Part shown: in pieces, positions 14,953 through 25,515 of the stretch
Layout of the letters: every line of letters begins with the position of its first letter
Position numbering within the stretch: the first letter of the stretch is position 1
Assembly: GCA_964483105.1 (NCBI GenBank)
Contig: CAYZZU010000028.1
Coordinates: 1-30,693, forward strand
Direction of reading: 5' to 3'
DNA from: CAYZZU01 sp964483105
Lineage (GTDB): Bacteria; CG2-30-53-67
Length of the DNA: 30,693 nucleotides
The notes under the pieces: model-generated
What the model was told of the DNA's origin: nothing
Databases searched by the model: none
What the model saw: the letters and a program-made list of their open reading frames with translations, nothing else
Program-made: the position numbers and the translations under genes

Positions 14953-17454
14953 ATGATCAAGATTACCCTGAATCATCAAGAATATGAGGTGGAGCCGGGT
15001 TTGTCGCTGATCCAGGCGGCGGACCGGGTGGGGGTCTATATTCCAAGATTCTGTTATCTTGAGAAGCTTTCCCCTCTGGGGGGCTGCCGAATGTGTCTGA
15101 TCTCCCTGAAAGGGGTCCCCAAACTCCAGACCGCGTGTACCACCCCGGTCCGTGACGGCATGGAGGTGATCACCGAGTCCGAGGAGATCGAGAAGGCCCG
15201 CAAGGCGATGCTGGAATTCCAACTGGCCCAGCATCCCCTCGATTGCTTCTACTGTGACAAGGCCACGGAATGCGATCTTCAGGACCTGACCTTCCAATTC
15301 GGAGAAGTCAGAAGGAGATACGATTTCCCCAGACGGAACGAACCGGTCCTCTATGACAATCCCCTGATTGAGAGAAATCTCCAGCGTTGTGTCCACTGTG
15401 AACGATGTATCCGTGCCTGTGCCGAGATCCAGGGCGCCCATGCTCTGAGCGCCGCGCGGCGCGGACACTGGACTGAAATCCGGGAAATTCCTGGCGGAGG
15501 GGAGTGCCAGCACTGCGGGCATTGCATCGATGTCTGCCCTGTGGGCGCCAATCTCGACCGGCTTTTTACCTATGGCGGACGTCCCTTTCAGATGGAGGAG
15601 GGGGAGACGATCTGCCCGTATTGCGGCTGTGGCTGCACGCTCTCTCTGTCAGTCCGTGAAGGAAAGATTATGCGTGTCCGGCCGGCGAAGGTACCGGGGG
15701 TCAACCTGGGGAGCCTGTGCGCGCGAGGACATTTCGGCTGGGGGTTTGTGCATCATCCGGACCGGGTGACTCGTCCCCTGATCAAAAGAGACGGAAAGCT
15801 GGTCGAGGTGACCTGGGATGAGGCCCTGCTCTTTACGGCGACGCATCTGGAGAAGATCATCCGGGAAAAAGGGGCCGATGCCGTGGGAGGACTCGGTTCC
15901 ACCCGGGCGACCAATGAATCCAACTACCTCTTCCAGCGTTTCATGCGGTGTGTGATCGGGACCAACAACATGGACAGCAGCGCGAGGCTCCACTATGCGG
16001 CGGGCCTCCTGGGCCGACTCGGAGCGAAGGTCGAAATGCCCGAGGCGACCCTCGGCGACGTGAGATCCGCGGAAACGGTCTTTGTGATCGGCGCCGATCC
16101 GGTGGGGGCCAATCCGATCCTGGGGCTTGCCGTAAAGAGAATGATTTCCGGCGGCGGGACGTTGGTTCTGGCCGACCCGCGAACGACTCTGACTGCACGT
16201 TTTGCCGCCCGTCATCTCCGAATTCGTCCCGGTTCCGAGGTCCCGCTTATCCTGGCCCTCGGCCGGAAGTATCTTGACGAGCCCGCGCTGCAGGAGTTCC
16301 GGGAAGAAAACCTGATCGAACGGATCGGGCTGCAATCCGCGGAGTGGGATTTCCTGCGCGATCTTTTCGACGGGGCGGCGAACGGGAAAACGGTCCTGAT
16401 CGCGGGGCCCGGAGTAACCCAGTCGTACTATGGAGCTAAGGCGATATCGCTGCTGATTCGAACCGCCGTCACAAGAGGGGCCTCTTGCCTCATGACTGCG
16501 GACCGGAACAATGAACGGGGAAGCTGCGAGATGGGTTCGCTCCCGGACCGGCTTCCGGGACTTGTTCCGCTGGGGGAGAAAAAACGGTTCGAAGGGGTCT
16601 GGGGGGAGCGTATTCCGGACAAACCGGGTCTTTCGGCCTATGAAATGCTTCACGCGGCCCGGGAAGGGAAACTTTCCGCCTTGTATATTATGGGAGAAAA
16701 CCCGGTGGTCGATTTCCCCGATTCCAGGTTTGTGGAACAGGCCCTGAACTCCCTGGAGTTTCTTGTTGTGCAGGATCTCTTCCTGACACGGACCGCCTCC
16801 GTGGCCGATGTGGTGCTGCCGGCGGCGGCCTTTGCGGAACAGGGGGGACGGTTCACCAATCTGGAAGGAAGGGAGCAGTCTTTTTCGGCACGGATCCCGA
16901 CTCCGGGAGAGGCCCGTCCAGACACAAGAATTCTTGTGGATCTTTCCCGGAAGATGGGGAAGGGGTTTCCCTTCCGTAATTTGAACGAAGTACGGGAAGA
17001 GATCGACACGCTGGTTCCCAGGGACGGCGGGAAATGCCGGATTCCCGGTGACGGCGTCGATCTGCCCGACCCGGGTCCGGAGGTTCACTGGGGACCGGTG
17101 CCGGATCCGGATTATCCGTTCCTGTTGCTGCTGACGCCCTCCCTGTATCGGAACGGTTCCATGTCAAACCGGGCTGAAGGGTTGATTCGGGCCCAAGAGA
17201 AGGCGCTGGTTTATCTCCATCCGGAGGATGCCGCCTCCCTGAAAATCTCAGCGGGTGACCGGGTGGTGCTGGTCTCCAGGAACGGAGAGACGCAGGTGAC
17301 GGCAGGTATCCGGGAGGGAATTGCGAAGGGATCTTTACAGATGGCGGAGGGGTTCAACGATGCCAGCCCCAGATCCCTGATCTCGTTTGACCCGGACCCG
17401 GTGACCCGGACGCCGATGGGGCGTTACACGCAGGTGACCGTAAGGAAGATCTGA
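14953..17454 (+). CDS. nuoG: NADH-quinone oxidoreductase subunit G
   Basis: NuoG is the large iron-sulfur subunit of the NADH module. In the 833-residue product I see the [2Fe-2S] ligands C34, C45, C48 and C62, and the His-Cys cluster H94, C98, C101 and C107. Two ferredoxin groups (C146-C156 and C185-C195) follow, then the N7-type set C221, C224, C228 and C256 (CPYCGCGC), which only some bacteria keep. The rest is the molybdopterin-oxidoreductase fold ending in a Mop-binding-like C-terminal domain. The ATG at 14953 is chosen because MIKITLNHQEYEVEPG is the canonical ferredoxin-like start, although its ribosome site is weak; a GTG at 14902 would overlap nuoF. Confidence 0.94.
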   Translation: MIKITLNHQEYEVEPGLSLIQAADRVGVYIPRFCYLEKLSPLGGCRMCLISLKGVPKLQTACTTPVRDGMEVITESEEIEKARKAMLEFQLAQHPLDCFYCDKATECDLQDLTFQFGEVRRRYDFPRRNEPVLYDNPLIERNLQRCVHCERCIRACAEIQGAHALSAARRGHWTEIREIPGGGECQHCGHCIDVCPVGANLDRLFTYGGRPFQMEEGETICPYCGCGCTLSLSVREGKIMRVRPAKVPGVNLGSLCARGHFGWGFVHHPDRVTRPLIKRDGKLVEVTWDEALLFTATHLEKIIREKGADAVGGLGSTRATNESNYLFQRFMRCVIGTNNMDSSARLHYAAGLLGRLGAKVEMPEATLGDVRSAETVFVIGADPVGANPILGLAVKRMISGGGTLVLADPRTTLTARFAARHLRIRPGSEVPLILALGRKYLDEPALQEFREENLIERIGLQSAEWDFLRDLFDGAANGKTVLIAGPGVTQSYYGAKAISLLIRTAVTRGASCLMTADRNNERGSCEMGSLPDRLPGLVPLGEKKRFEGVWGERIPDKPGLSAYEMLHAAREGKLSALYIMGENPVVDFPDSRFVEQALNSLEFLVVQDLFLTRTASVADVVLPAAAFAEQGGRFTNLEGREQSFSARIPTPGEARPDTRILVDLSRKMGKGFPFRNLNEVREEIDTLVPRDGGKCRIPGDGVDLPDPGPEVHWGPVPDPDYPFLLLLTPSLYRNGSMSNRAEGLIRAQEKALVYLHPEDAASLKISAGDRVVLVSRNGETQVTAGIREGIAKGSLQMAEGFNDASPRSLISFDPDPVTRTPMGRYTQVTVRKI

Positions 17455-17455
17455 G

Positions 17456-18469
17456 ATGAGAACCGATCTTGTCGAAGTGGTGAAATTCCTCTGGAACCAC
17501 AGCATGATTCAAATTGTGATCGTTCTCGCCTTCACCTTGGTCATGGTTCCGATCCTGACCTGGGTGGAGAGGAAGGTGATCGGGCATATGCAGGTTCGCC
17601 TGGGGCCGATGCGCGTCGGTCCTCACGGAATCCTGCAGGGGATTGCGGATGGGATCAAGCTCCTTCTCAAGGAGAATATTATTCCCTCGGGGGCGGATCG
17701 GCCGATCTTCATCCTGGCTCCGATCCTGTCTCTGGTTCCGGCCCTGATCACGTTTTCCGTGATTCCCTTTGATCACTGGTTTTTTATTACCGATATCAAC
17801 ATTGCCGTGCTCTATGTTCTGGCCCTCTCGTCGGTCGGGACCTACGGCATCATCCTGGCCGGCTGGTCCTCCAACAGCAAGTACGCCCTGCTGGGCGCTC
17901 TTCGTTCCGCCGCTCAGGTCATCAGTTATGAACTGGCCATCGGGCTTGCCCTGGTGGGACCGCTCATGATGGCCGGGACGCTCAGCATGGTGGGCATCAC
18001 GAAGGCCCAGTCCCACCACTGGTTCGTCATTCCACAGATCGTTGCCTTTTTTGTTTATCTCATTTCCATGATTGCAGAGACCAATCGGGCTCCTTTCGAC
18101 CTTCCCGAGGCGGAAACGGAACTGGTGGCCGGATTTCATGTGGAATACAGCGGCATGCGTTTCGCCTTTTTCTTCATCGCGGAATACGCCAATATGATGT
18201 TGGTTTCCTGCATGGCCACGGTGATGTTTCTGGGAGGGTGGAATCCTCCCTTCCAGGCCTTTCCCGCCATGCAGATTCTGAGGCATGTTCCGGGAGTCTT
18301 CTGGTTTTTCGGAAAAATGGCCTGCCTGTTGTTCTGCTTTTTGTGGGTTCGAGCGACTTTCCCCCGTTTCCGGTATGACCAGTTGATGCGGTTGGGGTGG
18401 AAGGTGCTGATTCCGTTGGCCATCGCCAATATTCTGGTGACCGGGATCGTGCTTGCGTTTATCGGGTAG
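17456..18469 (+). CDS. nuoH: NADH-quinone oxidoreductase subunit H
   Basis: NuoH (ND1) is the membrane subunit that forms the entrance of the quinone channel. The 337-residue product has about eight helices, the amphipathic ERKVIGHMQVRLGPMRVGPH region (about 38-57), GILQGIADGIKLLLKE, and AETNRAPFDLPEAETELVAG spanning the conserved acidic loop (about 204-223), followed by HVEYSGMRFA. The start is one base after the nuoG stop, with AGGAAG inside the nuoG end. Confidence 0.96.
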   Translation: MRTDLVEVVKFLWNHSMIQIVIVLAFTLVMVPILTWVERKVIGHMQVRLGPMRVGPHGILQGIADGIKLLLKENIIPSGADRPIFILAPILSLVPALITFSVIPFDHWFFITDINIAVLYVLALSSVGTYGIILAGWSSNSKYALLGALRSAAQVISYELAIGLALVGPLMMAGTLSMVGITKAQSHHWFVIPQIVAFFVYLISMIAETNRAPFDLPEAETELVAGFHVEYSGMRFAFFFIAEYANMMLVSCMATVMFLGGWNPPFQAFPAMQILRHVPGVFWFFGKMACLLFCFLWVRATFPRFRYDQLMRLGWKVLIPLAIANILVTGIVLAFIG

Positions 18470-18483
18470 TTGCGTTATATAAC

Positions 18484-18499
18484 AGGGAGTTTTTCCTTG
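18484..18499 (+). promoter_or_regulatory. Ribosome site that sets a TTG start for nuoI
   Basis: AGGGAG at 18484-18489 stands 7 bp before TTG at 18497. The frame is open back to a TTG at 18470, directly after the nuoH stop, but that codon has no ribosome site of its own. No ATG occurs in a suitable position. Confidence 0.55.
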
Positions 18500-18994
18500 C
18501 AGAAGGGATTGAAAAAAATCATCCGCTCCATTTTCCTGGTCGACTTGATCAAGGGATTGGCCCTGACCGGAGGTGTGTGGATCAGGAGCATCATCACCCC
18601 GCGGCATGTTCTGGTCACCCGACAATACCCGGAGGAGAAACGGCCGGCCTTTCCGAATTTCAAAGGGCATCACGGATTCCTGAAGAACGATGACGGGACC
18701 CTGAAGTGCGTGGGATGCGGCATCTGCGCCGGAGTCTGCCCGTCCAAGGCCATCCGGGTCTATACCGAGGAGGGTGAACGGCATGAAAAGGTGGTCACCG
18801 GGTATCAGATCGATGCCTTCCGGTGCATCTATTGCGGTCTCTGTCAGGAGGCGTGTCCCAAGGACGCAATCGTTTTGACCCGTCTCTTCGAACTGGCGGA
18901 CTACGACAATCGTGAGATCTATATCTATAAGATGGACCGGCTTCTCAAGGTGGGGGAGAAACGGCCTCTGTTTCGGGATGAAATCGATTTTTAG
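18497..18994 (+). CDS. nuoI: NADH-quinone oxidoreductase subunit I
   Basis: NuoI (TYKY homologue) carries the two [4Fe-4S] clusters N6a and N6b that link NuoG to NuoB. The 165-residue product has an N-terminal amphipathic region that lies on the membrane, then C71, C74, C77 and C81 (CVGCGICAGVCPS) and C110, C113, C116 and C120 (CIYCGLCQEACPKDA). The start is a TTG with a good ribosome site; using TTG 18470 instead would add nine residues. nuoJ follows within 10 bp. Confidence 0.93.
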   Translation: MQKGLKKIIRSIFLVDLIKGLALTGGVWIRSIITPRHVLVTRQYPEEKRPAFPNFKGHHGFLKNDDGTLKCVGCGICAGVCPSKAIRVYTEEGERHEKVVTGYQIDAFRCIYCGLCQEACPKDAIVLTRLFELADYDNREIYIYKMDRLLKVGEKRPLFRDEIDF

Positions 18995-19003
18995 GGATTG
19001 GAT

Positions 19004-19513
19004 ATGTTGAACACCCTCTTTTTCTGCTATCTCTTCGTCATGATTCTCGCCTCGGGGATCCTGATGATCACGCGGAAACACATTGTTCATTCCGTGCTGT
19101 ATATGTTGTTGATGTTCTTCCATATCTCGGGTCTCTATATCCTGCTGGAAGCGGAGTTCCTGGCCGCGATCCAGTTGATTGTGTACGCCGGGGCCATCCT
19201 GGTCCTGTATCTCTTTGTGATCATGCTGGTGAACCTGAAACAGTTGGGGTCTCTCCGGGAACAACTCAGTGGACATCTGCCGTTCGCCCTGATCAGCTCG
19301 GGAGTGCTTTGTGCCGGGGTGGTGGGTGTGTTGATGAAGGCAACGATTCCGGGCGGTCCGGCGAAGGTCGTGCAAACGGTGACGAATTCGACCAATCCGG
19401 AACTGATGGGGAAGGCGCTTTATACACAGTACCTCTTCCCCTTTGAGGTGGCCTCTCTGATTCTGCTGGTCGCGTTGGTCGGCGCGGTCGTGATCGCCAG
19501 CAGGAAGATGTAA
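19004..19513 (+). CDS. nuoJ: NADH-quinone oxidoreductase subunit J
   Basis: NuoJ (ND6) is a five-helix membrane subunit of complex I. The 169-residue product has the conserved helix-3 stretch LEAEFLAAIQLIVYAGAILV (about 49-68), which includes the acidic residue and the pi-bulge helix, followed by LYLFVIMLVNL. The ATG at 19004 follows AGGGA near the nuoI stop; a TTG at 18998 is an alternative that adds two residues. Confidence 0.94.
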   Translation: MLNTLFFCYLFVMILASGILMITRKHIVHSVLYMLLMFFHISGLYILLEAEFLAAIQLIVYAGAILVLYLFVIMLVNLKQLGSLREQLSGHLPFALISSGVLCAGVVGVLMKATIPGGPAKVVQTVTNSTNPELMGKALYTQYLFPFEVASLILLVALVGAVVIASRKM

Positions 19514-19527
19514 GGAAGGGGAACACG

Positions 19528-19833
19528 ATGCACATTACCCTGGAACACTACATCCTGCTCGGAACGCTTCTTTTCCTGATCGGAGTCACCGGATTTCTGA
19601 TCCGGCGGAATATTTTCCTGATGTTCATGTCCGTTGAATTGATGATGAACGGTGTCAATATCTGTTTCGTTTCCTTTTCCCGGTATTATCACGACATGGC
19701 GGGCCAGGTCTTTGTCCTTTTCATCATGACGGTCGCGGCCGCCGAGGCCGCCGTGGGGCTGGCGATTATTCTGACCCTTTTCCGGAACCGGGGAACGTTG
19801 AACGCTGATGATTTTCATTTGATGAAACATTAA
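19528..19833 (+). CDS. nuoK: NADH-quinone oxidoreductase subunit K
   Basis: NuoK (ND4L) is a three-helix subunit that contributes two membrane glutamates to the proton path. The 101-residue product is of normal length and shows FLMFMSVELMMNGVNICFV with the first conserved Glu (E36) and AAAEAAVGLAIILTLF with the second (near E72). GAAGGGGAA precedes the ATG. Confidence 0.95.
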   Translation: MHITLEHYILLGTLLFLIGVTGFLIRRNIFLMFMSVELMMNGVNICFVSFSRYYHDMAGQVFVLFIMTVAAAEAAVGLAIILTLFRNRGTLNADDFHLMKH

Positions 19834-19877
19834 AACGGAAGAGCAGGCAATCAGATTGTCCACTCTCCTGTTTTCAT

Positions 19878-19892
19878 AAGGAGGAACGCTTG
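19878..19892 (+). promoter_or_regulatory. Strong ribosome site fixing a TTG start for nuoL
   Basis: AAGGAGG at 19878-19884 is a full anti-16S match placed 5 bp before TTG at 19890. The only nearby in-frame ATG (19911) is seven codons later and has no ribosome site, so TTG is the likely initiator. Confidence 0.7.
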
Positions 19893-21845
19893 GAACAGAG
19901 TCCGACGTGGATGCATATTCTGATTCCGGGACTTCCCTTTCTGGCCTTTCTGGTGAACGGACTCTTCGGAAGAAGACTGGGTACCCGCTCCGCCGCAATC
20001 TCGATCGGAGCGGTGGTTCTTTCCTGTCTGTTTTCCCTGATCACGCTGGGGCAGGTCCTTTCGGGAGCGCGTTTCTACGGCCCGGTCTATGAATGGATCT
20101 CCGCCGGAATCTTCCGGGTGTCCATCGGTTTTCACATCGATCCCCTGTCGGCGGCCATGATCGCGATGGTCACCTTTGTGGCTTCTCTGATTCACATCTA
20201 TTCGACGGGATACATGCGTGGGGACAAGGGGTACGCCCGTTACTTCGCTTACCTTTCTCTCTTTACCTTTTCCATGCTGATGCTGGTCCTGGCCGACAAT
20301 TTCCTCCTGCTTTACCTGGGTTGGGAGGCGGTGGGACTCTGTTCCTATCTTCTGATCGGATTCTGGTATGAGAAAAAATCGGCCGCTGACGCTGGGAAAA
20401 AGGCCTTTGTCGTCAACCGGATCGGTGATTTCGGTTTTGGACTCGGCGTGATGTTGATCTTCGTCACCTTCGGGACACTGGATTATCACCAGGTGTTTCA
20501 TCAGATTCCGGACATTCTGGGCCGGAGCCTCGTGATCCCGCTTTTCTTTACCTCCTTCAGGATCGATCTGGTGACGCTCATCTGCCTGCTGCTTTTTGTC
20601 GGAGCGATCGGGAAATCGGCGCAGTTCCCCCTTCACGTCTGGCTTCCCGACGCCATGGAGGGTCCCACGCCGGTCTCGGCGCTGATTCATGCCGCGACCA
20701 TGGTCACGGCTGGAGTCTATCTGGTCGCCCGGGCCAATCCGCTTTTTTCCGAATCCCAGGCCGCTTTGATGTGCGTGGGGATCATCGGAGGGTTTACCGC
20801 CTTTTTCGCGGCCACCATCGCGCTGGCCCAGAACGACATCAAACGAGTCCTGGCGTACTCCACAGTGAGCCAGTTAGGCTACATGTTCATGGCCCTGGGT
20901 GTCGGCGCTTACACGGCAGCGGTTTTTCATCTCCTGACCCATGCCTTTTTCAAGGCCCTTCTCTTTCTCGGTTCCGGTTCGGTGATTCACGCCATGTCCG
21001 GGGAACAGGATATGCGGAAAATGGGAGGGCTCAGAAACAAGATTCCCTGGACGTACTGGACCTTCATCATGGCCACCCTGGCCATTTCGGGAATTCCGGT
21101 CTGGTCCGGATTCTTCAGCAAGGATGAAATTCTCTGGAAGGCCTTCACCGCCGGTAGCCCCTACGGGATGACCCTCTATATCCTGGGCGCCTCGGCGGCG
21201 TTCCTGACGGCTTTTTACATGTTTCGCCTGGTCTTCATGACCTTTCATGGAGAATCCCGGGTGGAACCGGGGGTGGCCGCTCACCTGCACGAGTCTCCCC
21301 GTAGCATGGTGATTCCCCTTGTTGTGCTCGCGGTCTTTTCCACGATTGCCGGTTTTGCCGGGATTCCCGAAGCCTGGGGAGGCGGGAACTGGATCCATCA
21401 CTTTCTTGCACCTGTTTTTGCCCAGGGTCCTGCGGGATCGGAGGCCGTTCATACCTCAATCAGCCTGGAGCGCCTGATGGCGGTGATCTCCGTGGTAATC
21501 GCGGGAGCCGGGATCGGACTCGCCTGGCTGATGTACCTTCTGAGTCCCTCTCTTCCCCGAAGGGTCGCGGAATCCCTTGGAGGGCTTTACCAGGCGGTAT
21601 TGAATAAATGGTATGTTGACGAACTCTACGATCTGATCTTTGTGAATCCCGTCAAACGGTTTGGAACCTTCCTCTGGCAATTCGTGGACGTGGGAGTCAT
21701 AGACGGAATCGTAAACGGTGTCGCCTCACTTTCTCATTTTTTCGGCGAGCGGATCCGGCGCTTCCAGACGGGGAACGTGGAAGACTACGCCCTGTTCATG
21801 GTGATCGGTGTGGCGGTTATCCTGGGGGTTTTCCTCTTTTTATAA
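19890..21845 (+). CDS. nuoL: NADH-quinone oxidoreductase subunit L
   Basis: NuoL (ND5) is the distal antiporter-like proton-pumping subunit with the long lateral helix. The 651-residue product has FHIDPLSAAMIAMVTFVASL near the N-terminus, LGWEAVGLCSYLLIGFWYEK with the conserved Glu of helix 5, FPLHVWLPDAMEGPTPVSAL and IHAATMVTAGVYLVAR (about 235-275), and further helices ending with an extended C-terminal arm. Length is slightly above the E. coli protein (613). It starts at TTG after AAGGAGG. The gap to nuoM is 106 bp, the longest inside the operon, and I see no terminator in it. Confidence 0.95.
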   Translation: MEQSPTWMHILIPGLPFLAFLVNGLFGRRLGTRSAAISIGAVVLSCLFSLITLGQVLSGARFYGPVYEWISAGIFRVSIGFHIDPLSAAMIAMVTFVASLIHIYSTGYMRGDKGYARYFAYLSLFTFSMLMLVLADNFLLLYLGWEAVGLCSYLLIGFWYEKKSAADAGKKAFVVNRIGDFGFGLGVMLIFVTFGTLDYHQVFHQIPDILGRSLVIPLFFTSFRIDLVTLICLLLFVGAIGKSAQFPLHVWLPDAMEGPTPVSALIHAATMVTAGVYLVARANPLFSESQAALMCVGIIGGFTAFFAATIALAQNDIKRVLAYSTVSQLGYMFMALGVGAYTAAVFHLLTHAFFKALLFLGSGSVIHAMSGEQDMRKMGGLRNKIPWTYWTFIMATLAISGIPVWSGFFSKDEILWKAFTAGSPYGMTLYILGASAAFLTAFYMFRLVFMTFHGESRVEPGVAAHLHESPRSMVIPLVVLAVFSTIAGFAGIPEAWGGGNWIHHFLAPVFAQGPAGSEAVHTSISLERLMAVISVVIAGAGIGLAWLMYLLSPSLPRRVAESLGGLYQAVLNKWYVDELYDLIFVNPVKRFGTFLWQFVDVGVIDGIVNGVASLSHFFGERIRRFQTGNVEDYALFMVIGVAVILGVFLFL

Positions 21846-21951
21846 GCTGTAGCCTGTACAATCAGGCGCATGTTGATTTTTGTGGTCTGAGAACTTGCTG
21901 CTGCCCGCGGCTGCATGCTGAGGACTGAATCATTACGGGTTGGACAGATCT

Positions 21952-23460
<1,509 letters not shown>

Positions 23461-23555
23461 TACCACCGCGGGGGGAGAATCCCCGGGAAGAGCACAATAA
23501 AGCAGTGACAGACAAAGCAGGTTTACGAGGAAACCGGATCAGGAGTTAACCGAAT

Positions 23556-25004
23556 ATGACGATCGTATTTCCTTCGCTTCCGAACTTTTCCGCCCTCCGG
23601 CCCGAGATCACGGTGCTGGTGACGGCTCTGGCGGTACTGACCATCGACCTGATCCGCCCGAAAGGGAACAAGGCCTTTCTCGCCTTTCTGAGCGCGGTGG
23701 GGCTGGCGGTTGCGGGGGTGCTGAGCTACCAGGGTCTTCTGCATACCCTTCCGACAGAGATCCTTGGTTATACGGCGGACTCCTACGCGCAGTTCTTCAA
23801 GATCGTCTTCTGCCTGGCCGGTCTGATGGTGGTGGGAGTGTCCGTCCGATTCCTGGAACTGGAGGGATTTCATTACGGAGAGTATTATGTCATCGTCCTT
23901 TTTGCCATCCTTGGACAGATGATCATGGCCTCGGGGGAAAACCTTCTGGTGATTTACGTGGGGCTTGAACTGATGGCCATCTCACTCTATATCCTGGCCG
24001 GATTCTTTAAACGGCAGTCCAAGTCCAATGAGGCCTCGTTGAAATATTTCCTCCTGGGTTCCTTTTCTTCCGGGTTTTTTCTCTACGGGATCATGATGAC
24101 CTACGGGTTGACGGGGAGCCTGGACCTTTCGGAGATCGCGGAGAAGATTTCGGTGGGAGATCTTTCCGGGTTTCTCCTCCTTGCCGTGATCACCATGGCG
24201 GCCGGATTCGCCTTCAAGATTGCAGCGGCCCCTTTTCACTTCTGGAGTCCCGATGTGTATGAGGGAGCCCCCACCTCGGTCACGGCCTTCATGTCGGTTG
24301 GTCCCAAGGCTGCGGCCTTCGCGGCTCTGATCCGGGTTTTCACCGTGGCCTTCGGTCCTCTCCGGGTGAGTTGGGAGGTCCTCTGGATCGGTCTTTCCAT
24401 CGCCACCATGATTACCGGGAATTTTATAGCCCTGCGGCAGACCAATATCAAGCGAATGCTGGCATACTCCAGCATCGCCCACGCGGGATACCTGATGATT
24501 GGTCTGGTGACGGGAGGTGCGGCCGGAACCGCCGGTGTCCTGCTTTATCTTCTGGTCTATGCCTTCATGAATATCGGCGCCTTCGGGGTAGTGATCCTGC
24601 TGAACCGGATCGGCGAGGTGGGAGATCAGATCGATGATTTCTCGGGTTTGGCCCGAACCAGCCGGGCTTCCGCCTTTGTTATGATGGTTTTTCTGTTTTC
24701 ACTGGCCGGAATTCCTCCGACCGCCGGATTTGCCGGCAAGTTCTATATCTTCATGGGGGCGGTCCAGGCCGGTTATGTCTGGCTGGCCGTAATCGGTGTT
24801 CTGAACTCCGCTGTATCCGCCTTTTATTACCTGCGGGTGATTATGCGGATGTACATGGGAGAGCCGGCGGGGGAGCCGGTCCTCAATGTCTCCCTGGCGA
24901 TGTCCGCCGTACTATTTGTCGCAGCCACATCCGTCCTGATGATCGGAATATTTCCCGCCTTTTTCGTCGACCTCGCGGTTTCCGCCGCGGGTTCGATCTT
25001 TTAA
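23556..25004 (+). CDS. nuoN: NADH-quinone oxidoreductase subunit N
   Basis: NuoN (ND2) is the antiporter-like subunit nearest the peripheral arm and the last gene of the operon. The 482-residue product shows YVGLELMAISLYILAGFFKR with the conserved Glu, FHFWSPDVYEGAPTSVTAFM followed by SVGPKAAAFAALIR, and TNIKRMLAYSSIAHAGYLMI. GGAG precedes the ATG at about 10 bp. The 95-bp gap after nuoM shows no recognisable element. Confidence 0.95.
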   Translation: MTIVFPSLPNFSALRPEITVLVTALAVLTIDLIRPKGNKAFLAFLSAVGLAVAGVLSYQGLLHTLPTEILGYTADSYAQFFKIVFCLAGLMVVGVSVRFLELEGFHYGEYYVIVLFAILGQMIMASGENLLVIYVGLELMAISLYILAGFFKRQSKSNEASLKYFLLGSFSSGFFLYGIMMTYGLTGSLDLSEIAEKISVGDLSGFLLLAVITMAAGFAFKIAAAPFHFWSPDVYEGAPTSVTAFMSVGPKAAAFAALIRVFTVAFGPLRVSWEVLWIGLSIATMITGNFIALRQTNIKRMLAYSSIAHAGYLMIGLVTGGAAGTAGVLLYLLVYAFMNIGAFGVVILLNRIGEVGDQIDDFSGLARTSRASAFVMMVFLFSLAGIPPTAGFAGKFYIFMGAVQAGYVWLAVIGVLNSAVSAFYYLRVIMRMYMGEPAGEPVLNVSLAMSAVLFVAATSVLMIGIFPAFFVDLAVSAAGSIF

Positions 25005-25061
25005 AGTGTGGGGCCGGTCATTATTTTATCCAGGAAACCGGAAAACTCTGGAACCGCCTTA

Positions 25062-25088
25062 AGATGGGGGCGGGAACGAAACCCATCT
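25062..25088. terminator. Stem-loop between convergent nuoN and the PEP-CTERM gene
   Basis: AGATGGG (25062-25068) pairs with CCCATCT (25082-25088) around a 13-nt loop. It sits midway between the nuoN stop and the end of the convergent gene. A long T-run is missing on either strand, so it may be a weak terminator or simply an mRNA 3'-end hairpin. Confidence 0.3.
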
Positions 25089-25100
25089 CCGTACAGGCCT

Positions 25101-25466
25101 TTATTTCTTTTTCGAGGATCGTTTTCTTTCATAGCCGGCCAAAATGAGCAAGGAAACCCCCAGAAGGGTTAGCATGGCCGGTTCCGGAATGGTGGGGAAC
25201 GTTCCCCACCTCTGCGGGCTTCTGTGTATCAATGGAGGATGGGAAGCAGTCCCGAATGGGAGATTCCCAACCCGGATCATTCGATTTTCTTGACCGGAGG
25301 TTTGGATTCCATGGTTTGACTCAGCCGTTCCCCTGAATACAGGGTGGCTTTCATCTGCAAAATTCCATGCCAGCAGAAGAAGAGTTTTCCCGCCGTTTAG
25401 GTTGATGTTGTTCCGGCTGTCAGTGTTTGCCTGAGTTGCCACTGTTCCGACCATAAAGGCAATCAA
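25101..25466 (-). CDS. Small PEP-CTERM domain protein, 5' end probably out of frame
   Basis: The C-terminus reads IPEPAMLTLLGVSLLILAGY and ends in ERKRSSKKK: a Pro-Glu-Pro motif, one transmembrane helix and a basic tail. This is the exosortase-dependent PEP-CTERM sorting signal of Gram-negative bacteria that make exopolysaccharide. The rest (about 90 residues) has no domain I recognise. In this frame the only initiators are TTG 25466 or an internal ATG at 25454. The frame upstream encodes a signal-peptide-like stretch (REEKL, then a hydrophobic run, ending ATQA) but reaches a stop overlapping an ATG at 25515. Dropping one A from the five-A run after that ATG would give an intact signal peptide and about 137 residues. 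No exosortase is visible nearby. Confidence 0.6.
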   Translation of the reverse strand: MIAFMVGTVATQANTDSRNNINLNGGKTLLLLAWNFADESHPVFRGTAESNHGIQTSGQENRMIRVGNLPFGTASHPPLIHRSPQRWGTFPTIPEPAMLTLLGVSLLILAGYERKRSSKKK

Positions 25467-25515
25467 AAAAGCTGAAAATGAGCTTAAGAAACATAACTTT
25501 TCTTCCCTTTTTCAT

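Noticed and set aside
15649..17088. 479-residue minus-strand frame opposite nuoG
   Set aside because: Antisense shadow of a well-conserved gene, with no recognisable domain.
17354..19375. 673-residue minus-strand frame opposite nuoH, nuoI and nuoJ
   Set aside because: His/Gln/Asp-rich composition typical of the antisense of membrane-protein genes; the opposite strand has unmistakable Nuo motifs.
21846..21951. Internal regulatory element between nuoL and nuoM
   Set aside because: The gap is longer than others in the operon, but I found no promoter pair, hairpin with T-run or small gene in it.
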